This document shows positions 34,720-44,327 of a stretch of DNA of 64,000 nt, piece by piece. Under the pieces are notes generated by a model. That model did no database searches. It saw only the letters and a program-made list of their open reading frames with translations, and was not told where the DNA came from. The stretch covers positions 1 through 64,000 of the forward strand of contig CAZYAN010000017.1 in assembly GCA_964645585.1 (NCBI GenBank), read 5' to 3'. How positions within the stretch are numbered: the first letter of the stretch is position 1; each line of letters starts with the position of its first letter. The position numbers and the translations under genes were made by a program. Source of the DNA: DATGSL01 sp964645585 (GTDB lineage: Bacteria > Verrucomicrobiota > Verrucomicrobiia > Opitutales > T3Sed10-336).

Positions 34720-36932
34720 CACCCTCCCCGAAGCCGAAGACTGTTTGCCACGACGGACAGGCTGCTCAGCGCCATCGCCGCGGCGGCGAACATCGGGTCG
34801 AGCATCCACCCGAAATACGGATAAAAAACACCGGCCGCGAGCGGGATGCCGAGGGCGTTATACACGAACGCGAAGAACAGATTCTGCTTAACGGTCCGAA
34901 TCGTGCGCTCCGAGATCCGAATCGCGTCGACGACTCCGTGGAGATCGTTGCGCAGCAGCGCGACCGATCCGGCCTCGATCGCGATATCGGTCCCGCTGCC
35001 GATCGCGAAACCGGCATCCGCCGCCGCCAGCGCCGGCGCGTCGTTGATTCCGTCGCCCACCATCGCGACCCGGCCGCCCGATTCCCGCATTTCCCGAATC
35101 CGGTCGAGTTTCTCTTGGGGACGGACGTTCGCCAGCACGATGTCGATTCCCGCTTCGTCGGCAATCGTCCGCGCCGTTCGCGCGTTGTCACCGGTAAGCA
35201 TCACAACTTCCAGCCCGCGCTTCTTCATCCGCTCAACCGCTTCCTTCGCGTGCTCGCGGAGGGTATCGGCAACCGCGAGAATACCCGCAAGATCTTCTCC
35301 GACCCCCATGAGCAGCACCGTTTTCCCGGCCTTCTCGAGTTCTGTAATTTTCTCCTCCGCCGGGGCAACATACATGCCCATTTCGTCCATGAAATCGCGA
35401 TTGCCGAGCAGCACCGCGCGCCCGTCAACGACCGCCGTCACCCCAAGTCCCGGAAACGCTTCGAAATGCTCCGCCGGCAGGATCGCCACGCCGTCCTGTG
35501 CCGCCTTCGCCATCACCGCCTCACCGAGCGGATGCTCCGAGCCTTTCTCAACCGACGCCGCGAGCGCGAGGAGTTCGCTTTCCGAATGATTTCCGAGCGG
35601 CACAATATCCGTCACCCGCGGCTCGCCAACCGTCAGCGTACCGGTTTTATCCAGCACGACGTGCGTAATGCCGCGCACCGCTTCCAGTGCTTCGCCGCTT
35701 CGGATCAGGATCCCGCGCCGCGCGGCGTTGCCCATTCCCACCATGATCGCGGTCGGCGTCGCCAAACCAAGTGCGCACGGACACGAAATGATCAGCACCG
35801 AGACAAAAGCGTTCAGCGCGAAGCTTACCGGATCGGCGGGCGCCAGGAACATCCAAACCGCGAAAGTGATTGTCGCGATCACCAGCACGGCCGGCACGAA
35901 ATAGCTGCAAATAACGTCGGCGAGACGCGCGATCGGCGGCTTCGAGGCCTGCGCGTCCTTCACCATTTCCACGATTTGCTGGAGAACCATTTCCGAACCG
36001 ACCCGGTTCGCGGCAAACGTGAACGTGCCGGTGCGGTTCATCGTGCCTCCGATCACTTCATCGCCAACCGACTTCGTGACGGGCATCGGCTCACCCGTGA
36101 TCATCGACTCGTCGAGCGCCGAATTGCCGCTGACAATTTCGCCGTCGACCGGCACTCGCTCGCCCGGACGGACCCGCAAAACGTCACCGCGCCGCACGCG
36201 GGCGATAGGCACATCGGTTTCGTTGCCATCCGCATCGACGAGCCGCGCCGTGCGCGGCTGCAATCCAACCAGTTTCCGGATCGCGTCCGATGTCCGTCCT
36301 CGCGCCCGGTGCTCGAGATAACGCCCGGTCAAAATGAAGAACATGATCACCACCGCGGCGTCAAAATAGGTGTGCGGCTCCGTTCCCGCCCGGTCCCAAA
36401 GCCAGGGCGCCGCGACCGCGAACACACTGTAGCTGAAAGCCGCGCCGGTCCCGAGCGCGACCAGTGTATTCATGTCCGCGGTGCGGAAACGCAGGACGCG
36501 AAGCGCCGCCAGAAAAACGGGGCCGCCCGAAACGAATAAAACCACGGTGCTCAAGGCGATCATCACCCAGCCCCGGTACGGCACGTCCAGCCCGCCCATT
36601 TCAATCGCCGTCACCGGAATGGCCAGCGCGCCGGCCAGCAGCAACCGAAACACCATCATCCGGTTTGCCCGCCGCTCGCTCCTCTCGATCTCCTCGGCCT
36701 CGGCCGACACGGGCAGCGGCGTGTAACCAGCCTTGCGAATCGCCTCCTCAAGCTGGCCCTCGCCTGTGCCTTCGGACGCATCAAAAGAAATGGTCACCTC
36801 CCGGGCGGCCAGGTTGACGCGAACGTCGCGGACGCCATTCACGCGCGCCAGCGCTTTCTCCACCTTCTCGACGCATCCCGCGCAATGGATGTCCCCGACC
36901 GAATAACGGATTTTTTCCCGCGTGCCGCTCAT
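34719..36932 (-). CDS. copA: Copper-exporting P1B-type ATPase
   Basis: 737 residues. An N-terminal HMA domain carries the metal-binding IHCAGC (Cys-x2-Cys). The membrane CPC site is in SCPCALGLATPTAIMVG. Phosphorylation motif DKTGTLTVGEP, HP motif GSEHPLGEAVM and the hinge MVGDGINDAPALAAADAG are all present. The last membrane segments contain YNALGIPLAAG and MALSSLSVVANSLRL, which are specific for monovalent copper. It pumps Cu(I) out of the cytoplasm. No CopY/CueR-type regulator or chaperone is adjacent. It overlaps the downstream FAD oxidase gene by one base. Confidence 0.96.
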   Translation of the reverse strand: MSGTREKIRYSVGDIHCAGCVEKVEKALARVNGVRDVRVNLAAREVTISFDASEGTGEGQLEEAIRKAGYTPLPVSAEAEEIERSERRANRMMVFRLLLAGALAIPVTAIEMGGLDVPYRGWVMIALSTVVLFVSGGPVFLAALRVLRFRTADMNTLVALGTGAAFSYSVFAVAAPWLWDRAGTEPHTYFDAAVVIMFFILTGRYLEHRARGRTSDAIRKLVGLQPRTARLVDADGNETDVPIARVRRGDVLRVRPGERVPVDGEIVSGNSALDESMITGEPMPVTKSVGDEVIGGTMNRTGTFTFAANRVGSEMVLQQIVEMVKDAQASKPPIARLADVICSYFVPAVLVIATITFAVWMFLAPADPVSFALNAFVSVLIISCPCALGLATPTAIMVGMGNAARRGILIRSGEALEAVRGITHVVLDKTGTLTVGEPRVTDIVPLGNHSESELLALAASVEKGSEHPLGEAVMAKAAQDGVAILPAEHFEAFPGLGVTAVVDGRAVLLGNRDFMDEMGMYVAPAEEKITELEKAGKTVLLMGVGEDLAGILAVADTLREHAKEAVERMKKRGLEVVMLTGDNARTARTIADEAGIDIVLANVRPQEKLDRIREMRESGGRVAMVGDGINDAPALAAADAGFAIGSGTDIAIEAGSVALLRNDLHGVVDAIRISERTIRTVKQNLFFAFVYNALGIPLAAGVFYPYFGWMLDPMFAAAAMALSSLSVVANSLRLRGG

Positions 36933-37067
36933 GGTTTTTCTCGTTCTCTAGACATCGTCCGCTTTGCCGCTACTTCAGCACAAATCCTTCGAGACGCAAG
37001 ACCGGCAGCCACTCCGGCGCGCCGCATCCGCGCCGTCGCCATTCACCGAGGTTATCGACGTCCTCCT

Positions 37068-39986
37068 TCAATGCAGCCAAGTCAGCGCCGGCCGTTCGAG
37101 CGTGGACAGAAATTCCCGCGCGTCCCGGAATTCCGCGCGGCCGAGCGACTCGTCCCCATCAAGAAACGCGATGAAATCGAGCTGAGCGCTGGGGAGCCCC
37201 TGCTCCTCCGCGTATTTCCGCACCAATTCCAGCGCCGGCATCGTCTTGCGCCCAAGAATGTCGACCAGCGGAAAGTCGATTTCCCCGTCGTAAGCGCGGA
37301 AGACGAGCTCCGTGCAGACGAGTTTGTCGGTGCTGAAAAAATCAAAATCGAAGTCATACGGCTTTCCCACATGACTGAATGCGCGCGCGATACTTTCGCG
37401 AATCGCCTCCTCGCTCAAATTCGGACGCAGGACCGCCGCCGAATCCGCGCCGCCGACCGAGTATTCCAGCGAGGTAAAGACGACTCCTTCGCTCATGGAT
37501 TCGATAATGACATGCGCGTCGCCGTGGACATCCCCGGCGATAAACTCGCGCCAGCGCTCCTCGACGCGCGGATCGTCGGCGAGGCCCATCCGCTCCAAAT
37601 CCTCGACGGTTCCGACATACAGGGCCGAGTGCGGCCAAAATCCAGGAAGAAACGCGTTCGATAAATACCAGTTTCGCCGCTCCAGCAGGATGTCACCAGG
37701 CCGAAGCATGCCTCGAAACTTTTCGAGCGCCTCCGCCTGAATCAGCGCCGCTCCTTCCCGAGGCGCGCGTATGCGGGCGTCCCCGATCCAGAGGGCCACA
37801 AGTGACTTGCCGCGATAGACGGCTTCTTCCGTGCGCGCGACAAGATCATCCAGCACCGGCGGAACCGGCAGCGCGACAACGGGCGCGAGACTGTGCGCGG
37901 TGCCAGCGGCTCGGTCGATCACGTCGTGAAGCAATGGATACGGTTCCGCGTCCCGCAGGTGATATCGGTCAAACGCCGTCGCCAGCCCCGTGTAGACATC
38001 GGTCGCTTCCGCATACAGCCGGACCGTTTCCGGATCCGTTACCCGCGCCCAAATCGCGTCATATACACCGGCGGGAACGTCCCACAGGGGCTCAGGCTCG
38101 TTCAGTTTCCGCACCGCTTCCGGCGTTTCGCCAAACTGAACCACGAACTTTAACGACATTTCATACAAGGCCGACCCCGCCGCGAAGCCGGTCAGAAAAC
38201 TTCGGGCTCGCAAACCTTCGTCATCCACCGCGGCATGGTCGCGATACCGCCAAATAATCCGCAACAGCGCCGTACGGTAATTGAGATAACTCAGCAGCAG
38301 CTGACGAATCGCGTCGTTGTCCGCCTGGCTGAAATACCCGCGGCGTCCTTCAAGGAAGTCCTCACGCAGCTGATACGCTCTTTCTTCGAGCTCCCGGGTG
38401 CCCGCCAGAATTTGCACAAGCGCCGCTTGGTCACGATCCAGGTTCGCACGCAAAACCTCCGCCGAAATCCCGGCCAATTCCGTCCGCTCGTCGTTCACTC
38501 CAGCCAGCACCGGCTGGGGCCCGCGGTCGATCAGCGCGATGCATCCGATTCCAGCAGCGACTGCCGTGGCAGCCGCCGCGGCCGCCGCGCGCGCGAGAAG
38601 CGGTTTCCGAACGCGCCGCTCCGTCTCGTCGATGTCCGGTCCCGCTCGGCGCCGATACTCCTCGGCAACCCCGGCTAGTTCCCGGCAAATCTCCTCGCGC
38701 CGCCGCCGCAGTTTCTCCACCGCGCTCCGGCGCGGCAGCAGGCGAATTTGATGGACCCAAAGCGCTCCCGCCATCCGCGCCCGCCGCCATTGCTTCAGCG
38801 CGAAGACCCCGGCAATTGGCATCGCGATTACCCAGGCTGTTGCGACCCACGTAACGAAGTAGGCATTCATCGCGAACCAGACCAGCGCGTACCACGCGGC
38901 GTAAATCGGCACGCCAAGGGCAATTCGCGCCAGCGAAGTCGTCGCTCTTCCCGGCTGCTGAAACAGCGGCGCGAGCGCGCGAACGAGCCGGAAGGGGACC
39001 GCGTGATGCACGGTTCCGAGCAGCAGCGGAACCGCTCCGCACCCAAGCGAGAGCGTCGCGAGCGTCAATCGAACGCACAGCCGCCATCCGCCGCGGTGGA
39101 GGATCGGCGATTCAAGCGACAAACCAGCCGTCGCGACGCGCTGCCGGTAACGTCCGATCGATTCTCCCAGCGAAGCGCCGCGCGCCGGCTCGCGATCGAG
39201 AACATCATTCATCGCCTCGGCGAGACGGCGCCGCCAGCGCGGAACACCCGCGCGCATTCGCCGCGCTTCCTGAGGCGGCGGCAACAGGCTTTCCAAATGA
39301 TCGAGGAACGGCGCCCAGGCGGGATCGCCGATGTGCGTGACGACTGTGCGCAATCCATTCTCGACCGCACCCGTCAACGCGCGAACCGCCTTGCGCTCAT
39401 CCCCGCCCTGCTCCTCGATCACGCGCGCCGCGTCGATGGGCGCGCCGACGTCGATCCAGACCGAACTGAGAAACTCCTCCTTGCGCTCGTAATTGAGTCC
39501 GACCGGCACAATTCGCAAATCTTTCACGCCATCCCGAACCGCATGCACCGCAATGCGTGCGGCGCCCGAACGAATCATCCGAATCACCGGGCTGTCGTGC
39601 GATTCACCTTCCGGAAAAACGCCAACCGCGTCTCCCGCCGCGAGCGCCCGGACCGCATCGTCAAACATCGCAAAATTTGCCCTCACCTTCCGACGATCAT
39701 CCGCACCGCGCGCGGCCGGCAGCATTCCTGCGGCTTTCAGCGCCCAGCCAAAAACCGGCGTCTCAAAGAGCGGCGCACGGGCGAGAAACCGCACCCGCCG
39801 CTTCGCGCAAATCCCGATAAGGACAGGATCGATCAGCGAGTTCGCATGGTTCGCGACAAACAGCACAGGCCCCGTCGACGGGATGTTCTCGCGCCCGGTG
39901 ATTTCGATTCCCGGATAGTACAGCCGGACCAGCCCGCGACTGAATCGCCGCAGCAACCGTTGGCCAAACGAGCGAAGGTAACGCAT
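37068..39986 (-). CDS. PlsC-type acyltransferase fused to a C92 (YiiX-like) papain-fold hydrolase
   Basis: 972 residues with three parts. Residues about 20-215 are a glycerolipid acyltransferase: VANHANSLIDP has His47 and Asp53 five residues apart, as in NHPNALLDP-type members, and VGVFPEGESHD is the second block. The middle (about 290-560) has several membrane segments and helical stretches. The C-terminal part (about 765-960) is a permuted papain/NlpC-P60-like domain: RPGDILLERRNWYLS, FWPHSALYVG (His786), then TDKLVCTELVFRAY (Cys891), the order His before Cys being that of YiiX-type peptidase C92. The fusion suggests lipid synthesis and remodelling in one membrane protein. Its substrate is unknown. 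Confidence 0.85.
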   Translation of the reverse strand: MRYLRSFGQRLLRRFSRGLVRLYYPGIEITGRENIPSTGPVLFVANHANSLIDPVLIGICAKRRVRFLARAPLFETPVFGWALKAAGMLPAARGADDRRKVRANFAMFDDAVRALAAGDAVGVFPEGESHDSPVIRMIRSGAARIAVHAVRDGVKDLRIVPVGLNYERKEEFLSSVWIDVGAPIDAARVIEEQGGDERKAVRALTGAVENGLRTVVTHIGDPAWAPFLDHLESLLPPPQEARRMRAGVPRWRRRLAEAMNDVLDREPARGASLGESIGRYRQRVATAGLSLESPILHRGGWRLCVRLTLATLSLGCGAVPLLLGTVHHAVPFRLVRALAPLFQQPGRATTSLARIALGVPIYAAWYALVWFAMNAYFVTWVATAWVIAMPIAGVFALKQWRRARMAGALWVHQIRLLPRRSAVEKLRRRREEICRELAGVAEEYRRRAGPDIDETERRVRKPLLARAAAAAAATAVAAGIGCIALIDRGPQPVLAGVNDERTELAGISAEVLRANLDRDQAALVQILAGTRELEERAYQLREDFLEGRRGYFSQADNDAIRQLLLSYLNYRTALLRIIWRYRDHAAVDDEGLRARSFLTGFAAGSALYEMSLKFVVQFGETPEAVRKLNEPEPLWDVPAGVYDAIWARVTDPETVRLYAEATDVYTGLATAFDRYHLRDAEPYPLLHDVIDRAAGTAHSLAPVVALPVPPVLDDLVARTEEAVYRGKSLVALWIGDARIRAPREGAALIQAEALEKFRGMLRPGDILLERRNWYLSNAFLPGFWPHSALYVGTVEDLERMGLADDPRVEERWREFIAGDVHGDAHVIIESMSEGVVFTSLEYSVGGADSAAVLRPNLSEEAIRESIARAFSHVGKPYDFDFDFFSTDKLVCTELVFRAYDGEIDFPLVDILGRKTMPALELVRKYAEEQGLPSAQLDFIAFLDGDESLGRAEFRDAREFLSTLERPALTWLH

Positions 39987-40115
39987 GAGGAAACGCGTTC
40001 ACAATCGCGAGCGCCCGTCTCAAGGTCAATCCCGCGTATCGAGCAATCGGGACCGAGCGAGCGGGCGGGTAAGCCGGCAGGAACACCCGGAAACCAAACA
40101 ACCAACAACCAACAG

Positions 40116-42113
40116 CTACCGCCGGCGCTTGCGGCCCCCGGATCCGACCGCCGCCGCCCCGCCTTTCAACGCCTGAATCTGGTCGCGGATCACGGCGGCC
40201 TTCTCGAACTCAAGCCGGTTCGAAGCCTCGAGCATTTCCGCTTCCAATTCCGCAATGACCCGCGCGACGTCACCGTCGCCAGTGCCCTCCGCGACTTGAA
40301 GAACCTCCTCTTTTTTCTTTTCGGCGTAATGCAGACTCGCCTGAACCCCGCGTTTCACGCTGCGCGGAACGATGCCGTGCTCCTTATTCCAGGCGATTTG
40401 TTTGCGCCGGCGCTCGCGGGTCACTTCAATCGTCCGGCGTATCGAATCGGTCATGACATCCGCGTACATCAGCACGCGCCCTTTCTCATGCCGGGCGGCC
40501 CGTCCAGCTGTTTGGACGAGACTGGTGTAGCTGCGCAAAAAGCCTTCCTTGTCGGCGTCCAGGATCGCTACCAGCGCCACTTCCGGCAGATCGAGTCCTT
40601 CGCGCAGAAGATTGACGCCGACGAGCACATCAAATTCGCCCCGGCGCAGGTTCCGAAGAATTTCCACCCGCTCGATCGCATCGATGTCGGAGTGAAGATA
40701 CTCGACCCGGACAGACGCCTCGCGCAAGTAATGCGTCAAGTCCTCCGAAGTGCGCTTGGTGAGCGTCGTGACCAGCACCCGCTCATTGGCCTCCGTCGCT
40801 TTCAGAATTTCCCCAATCAAGTCTTCCACTTGCCCCTTGATCGGCCGGACTTCGATCTCCGGATCCAGCAGACCCGTCGGCCGGATGACCTGCTCGGCCA
40901 CGACGGCGGACCGCTCGAGTTCGAACGCGGCCGGAGTCGCGGACACATGCACCGTCTGCCCGGTCAGTTCGCGAAATTCGTCGAAATTGAGCGGCCGGTT
41001 GTCAAGCGCCGACGGGAGCCGGAATCCGTGTTCGACGAGCGTCAGCTTTCGCGACCGGTCGCCGGCGTACATCCCGCCGATCTGCGGGATTGTCACATGG
41101 CTTTCATCGATGAACACCAGGCTGTCCTTCGGGAAAAAGTCGATGAGGCACCACGGACGATCGCCGGCTTTTCGTCCGGACAGGTGACGCGAATAGTTCT
41201 CGATGCCGTTGCAAAACCCCATCTCGCGCAGCATTTCGAGATCGTATTCCGTGCGCATTCGGATCCGCTGCGCTTCGAGCAGCAGCTTATTGCTCTCAAA
41301 ATAATGCACCCGTTCCTCGAGTTCGTCGCGAATCGACTGAAGCGCCTGTTCGAGCTTGCGCCGAGGCGTGATGTATTGATTCGCCGGATACAAGTCGAAC
41401 CGCCGCAGCGACTCGGTTATTTCCCCTGTCACCGGATCGAACTCCGCCAGCGAGTCGACTTCGTCGCCGAAGAACTCGACCCGAAGGCCTTTTTCAAGGT
41501 AAGCCGGCATCACGTCGACGACATCGCCCCGCACGCGAAACCGGCCGCGCCGGAGCTCATAGTCGTTGCGCTCGTACAGGTTGTCGACCAGGCGATTGAG
41601 GAAGACATCGCGCCCGAGCTCCGCGCCGACGCGCAAGGGGATCATCATTTCCTGAAAATCCTCTGGCGAACCGAGACCGTAAATACAGGAGACGCTGGCG
41701 ACCACGATCACGTCGCGACGGCTGATCAGCGCGCTCGTCGCGGCGATTCGAAGCCGCTCAATCTCGTCGTTGATCGATGAATCCTTCTCGATGAAGGTGT
41801 CGCTCGACGGAACATAGGCTTCCGGCTGGTAGTAGTCGTAATAGCTGACGAAATATTCGACCGCGTTTTCCGGGAAAAAGCTTTTGAACTCCGAATAAAG
41901 CTGGGCGGCGAGCGTCTTGTTGTGGGAGATCACGAGAGCCGGGCGCTGGAGCCGCTGGATCACGTTTGCCATCGTAAAGGTCTTGCCGGAACCGGTGACA
42001 CCGAGAAGCGTCTGGTCGCGGTTGCCGGCCTCAATCGACCGGCACAGCGCGTCGATTGCCGCCGGCTGGTCGCCGGTCGGCTGGTAGTCTGCCGTCAGTT
42101 TAAACTCCGTCAT
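40116..42113 (-). CDS. uvrB: Excinuclease ABC subunit B
   Basis: 665 residues, normal UvrB length. Walker A LLGVTGSGKT (38-45), the beta-hairpin region EYFVSYYDYYQPEAYVPSSD, the DEAD-box variant VFIDESHVTIPQ, motif VI QTAGRAARHEKGRVLMYAD, and a C-terminal UVR domain (LEAEMLEASNRLEFEKAAVI) that contacts UvrC are all present. UvrB checks damage and loads UvrC in nucleotide excision repair. The C-terminal tail is Gly/Lys/Arg-rich (GSGGRKRRR). It is divergent from the NhaC-type antiporter. Confidence 0.98.
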   Translation of the reverse strand: MTEFKLTADYQPTGDQPAAIDALCRSIEAGNRDQTLLGVTGSGKTFTMANVIQRLQRPALVISHNKTLAAQLYSEFKSFFPENAVEYFVSYYDYYQPEAYVPSSDTFIEKDSSINDEIERLRIAATSALISRRDVIVVASVSCIYGLGSPEDFQEMMIPLRVGAELGRDVFLNRLVDNLYERNDYELRRGRFRVRGDVVDVMPAYLEKGLRVEFFGDEVDSLAEFDPVTGEITESLRRFDLYPANQYITPRRKLEQALQSIRDELEERVHYFESNKLLLEAQRIRMRTEYDLEMLREMGFCNGIENYSRHLSGRKAGDRPWCLIDFFPKDSLVFIDESHVTIPQIGGMYAGDRSRKLTLVEHGFRLPSALDNRPLNFDEFRELTGQTVHVSATPAAFELERSAVVAEQVIRPTGLLDPEIEVRPIKGQVEDLIGEILKATEANERVLVTTLTKRTSEDLTHYLREASVRVEYLHSDIDAIERVEILRNLRRGEFDVLVGVNLLREGLDLPEVALVAILDADKEGFLRSYTSLVQTAGRAARHEKGRVLMYADVMTDSIRRTIEVTRERRRKQIAWNKEHGIVPRSVKRGVQASLHYAEKKKEEVLQVAEGTGDGDVARVIAELEAEMLEASNRLEFEKAAVIRDQIQALKGGAAAVGSGGRKRRR

Positions 42114-42267
42114 TCCGAGAAACCGTCACCATGACCTGATTTCTCATAACTCGCAAGGCTCGCGCCCCTTTGACTCCCTCCGAACACCCCGGCGGCCGGT
42201 CACAGCCAAAAATATCTTGTTCTGCCTGATCCGCTCTGCTTGGCTCAGCGGCACATTATACCCATTC

Positions 42268-43878
42268 ATGACTGATTCCGACCAAATCGACCGACCGGCA
42301 TCCGACGAATTTCATCGCCCCAACGCTCCGACACCGCCGCATGAGCGTGAACCCAACCGCTGGCCGATTTTCGCCTTCGTGGCAATTATGCTGATCGGCA
42401 CCTGGATTCTCTCCAGGGCCGGGGTGATCCGTCCCACGCTGGATGACAGCGGTGCCATTCTGCACTACGGATTCTGGTCGATCTTGCCGGCTTTCGTCGC
42501 GATCGTTCTCGCCTTCTGGCTCAAGGACGTCGTCATCGCGCTCACTCTTGGCATCTTTATCGGCGGTATTGTTTCCGGAAACATCAACATCATCGCGAAT
42601 TACCTTTTGCCCTCGATCGGAACCGCCGACTACGCGATGATTCTGCTCGTCTACTTGTGGGCGCTCGGCGGCTTGATCGGGATTTGGACGAGGACGGCCG
42701 GCGCGACCCACTTCGCGAATTGGGCCGCGCACAAGATGGTAACGGGACGGCGAAGCGCCAAGCTGTTCGCGTGGCTGATGGGAACGATTTTCCACCAAGG
42801 CGGGACGATCAGCACCGTCCTGACCGGAGCGACTGTTCGGGGTGTGGGCGACAAGAATAAGGTGTCGCACGAAGAAATGTCGTACATTGTCGACTCGACC
42901 GCTTCGCCCGTTGCGACGCTCCTTCCGTTCAATGTCTGGCCATTTTATGTCGGTGCCATTGTCGCGGGCACGGTCCCGATGCTTACCGACACCGATACGG
43001 TCAACTTTTTCTTTAAGACCATTCCGCTGAACTTTTACGCGATCATCGCCGTAGGGCTGACGTTTCTGCTCGCTGTGGAAAAGCTCCCGTGGTACGGGCG
43101 TCGCATGAAGGCGGCGATGAAACGGGTTCAGGAAACGGGTCAACTCGACGCGCCGGGGGCAAACCCGATGTCATCCAGTGAGCTGACCACCCTTCAGGTA
43201 CCGATCGGCTACCGTCCCGGCCTCGAGGACTTCCTCGTTCCGATCGGCACGCTGCTGGCCGTTGCGGTCCTCCCATTCGTATGGTTCTTCCTCATCAAGG
43301 GTGACCAAAATTTCAAAATGCTTGTGGGTGAAGCTTTCGCGTTGGCCGTGGTCGCAGCCTTGGTGATCGCGCTGGCGAAGGGGATGTCGCTGCGCGTGGC
43401 CATCGAAGGGTTTATCGATGGCTGCAAAGGAGTGACGATCGGCGCCTTGATCCTCGCTCTTGCGGTGACGCTGAAATCGGTCGGCGACTCGGTCGGCACC
43501 GCTTCGTACATCACAAGCGCGTTTGCCGATTCGGTTCCCATGGTGCTGCTGCCTGCCCTCTTCATGCTGCTTTGCATGGTGATTTCCTTTTCCGCGGGAA
43601 CCTCGTTCGGCACCTACGCGATCGTTTTTCCAATCGCTCTGCCGCTCGCCTGGGCGATCCATCCCGACGAGTTTTTCGTGACTCTCTGCTTCGCGGCGGT
43701 CCTCGGCGGCAGCCTCTTTGGGGATCAATGCTCCCCGATATCCGATACGACCATTCTCGCATCGCTCAGTACCGGATGCGATCTAATGGATCATGTTTAC
43801 ACCCAGTTGCCGCTTGCTCTGCTGGCCGCCTTTGCCTCAATGGGCTTGTACACGATTATGACCTTCCTGTTTGTGTAA
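42268..43878 (+). CDS. NhaC-family Na+/H+ antiporter
   Basis: 536 residues from ATG 42268 with about 11-12 membrane segments. After a polar N-terminal tail of 35 residues come FIGGIVSGNINIIANYLL, GTIFHQGGTISTVLTGATV, YIVDSTASPVATLLPFNVWP and GSLFGDQCSPISDTTILAS; the last two are the signature half-sites of the NhaC fold. It exchanges sodium, or possibly malate/lactate as in MleN relatives, for protons. No linked gene clarifies the substrate. Confidence 0.92.
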   Translation: MTDSDQIDRPASDEFHRPNAPTPPHEREPNRWPIFAFVAIMLIGTWILSRAGVIRPTLDDSGAILHYGFWSILPAFVAIVLAFWLKDVVIALTLGIFIGGIVSGNINIIANYLLPSIGTADYAMILLVYLWALGGLIGIWTRTAGATHFANWAAHKMVTGRRSAKLFAWLMGTIFHQGGTISTVLTGATVRGVGDKNKVSHEEMSYIVDSTASPVATLLPFNVWPFYVGAIVAGTVPMLTDTDTVNFFFKTIPLNFYAIIAVGLTFLLAVEKLPWYGRRMKAAMKRVQETGQLDAPGANPMSSSELTTLQVPIGYRPGLEDFLVPIGTLLAVAVLPFVWFFLIKGDQNFKMLVGEAFALAVVAALVIALAKGMSLRVAIEGFIDGCKGVTIGALILALAVTLKSVGDSVGTASYITSAFADSVPMVLLPALFMLLCMVISFSAGTSFGTYAIVFPIALPLAWAIHPDEFFVTLCFAAVLGGSLFGDQCSPISDTTILASLSTGCDLMDHVYTQLPLALLAAFASMGLYTIMTFLFV

Positions 43879-44003
43879 GGCTCGCTGAGACGGCCTCGGA
43901 CGAGCGTTCGTCAAAGTAAGTGATTTCCTTCGCGGATCTGAGTCTTGCCTCAGGTGTTATTTTGGCTTAGGTTTTAGACCTGCCCGCCGGAGTCCGAAGC
44001 AAG

Positions 44004-44315
44004 ATGGTCACGACAGTAGAAGAGTTTGCCGAGAGTATTACGGCGGATTCCCAGCCCGATGAGAGTTTGCCGCCAGCCTTGCAGGCGCTTTGGTGGGATC
44101 GAGCGGGGGATTTCGACAAGGCCCACGAGATCTGCCAGACCCACAACGGGCGGCCGGTTTTCTGGGTTCATGGGTACCTCCACCGCAAGGAAGGCGATCT
44201 CAGCAACGCCGGCTACTGGTACGGCCGGGCAGGAAAAGCGCGTCACGAAGGAACCGTCGACGAGGAATGGGAGCGTATTGTTCAGTCGCTCCTCCGCGAC
44301 TTGGAGGAAAGCTGA
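44004..44315 (+). CDS. Small conserved protein of unknown function
   Basis: 103 residues, acidic and soluble. The core ALQALWWDRAGDFDKAHEIC, then VHGYLHRKEGDLSNAGYWYG, has the look of a TPR-like helical hairpin and is, to my knowledge, a widely conserved small protein with no assigned role. The start ATG 44004 fits the family length. It is convergent with the aldehyde dehydrogenase. Confidence 0.8.
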   Translation: MVTTVEEFAESITADSQPDESLPPALQALWWDRAGDFDKAHEICQTHNGRPVFWVHGYLHRKEGDLSNAGYWYGRAGKARHEGTVDEEWERIVQSLLRDLEES

Positions 44316-44327
44316 TGGTGCCGGCCG

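Noticed and set aside
34659..36539. A 626-codon plus-strand frame opposite copA
   Set aside because: Shadow of copA; low-complexity Arg/His composition and no motif.
36960..37075. Minus-strand reading after the acyltransferase stop (LAALKEDVDNLGEWRRRG...) as a frameshifted C-terminal extension
   Set aside because: It looks somewhat protein-like, but the C92 domain is already complete before the stop and there is no start codon or known motif; evidence is too thin.
38748..41780. A 1010-codon plus-strand open frame opposite uvrB and the acyltransferase fusion
   Set aside because: It is antisense to two genes with clear catalytic motifs and is Arg/Pro/His-rich, as expected of a shadow frame in GC-rich DNA.
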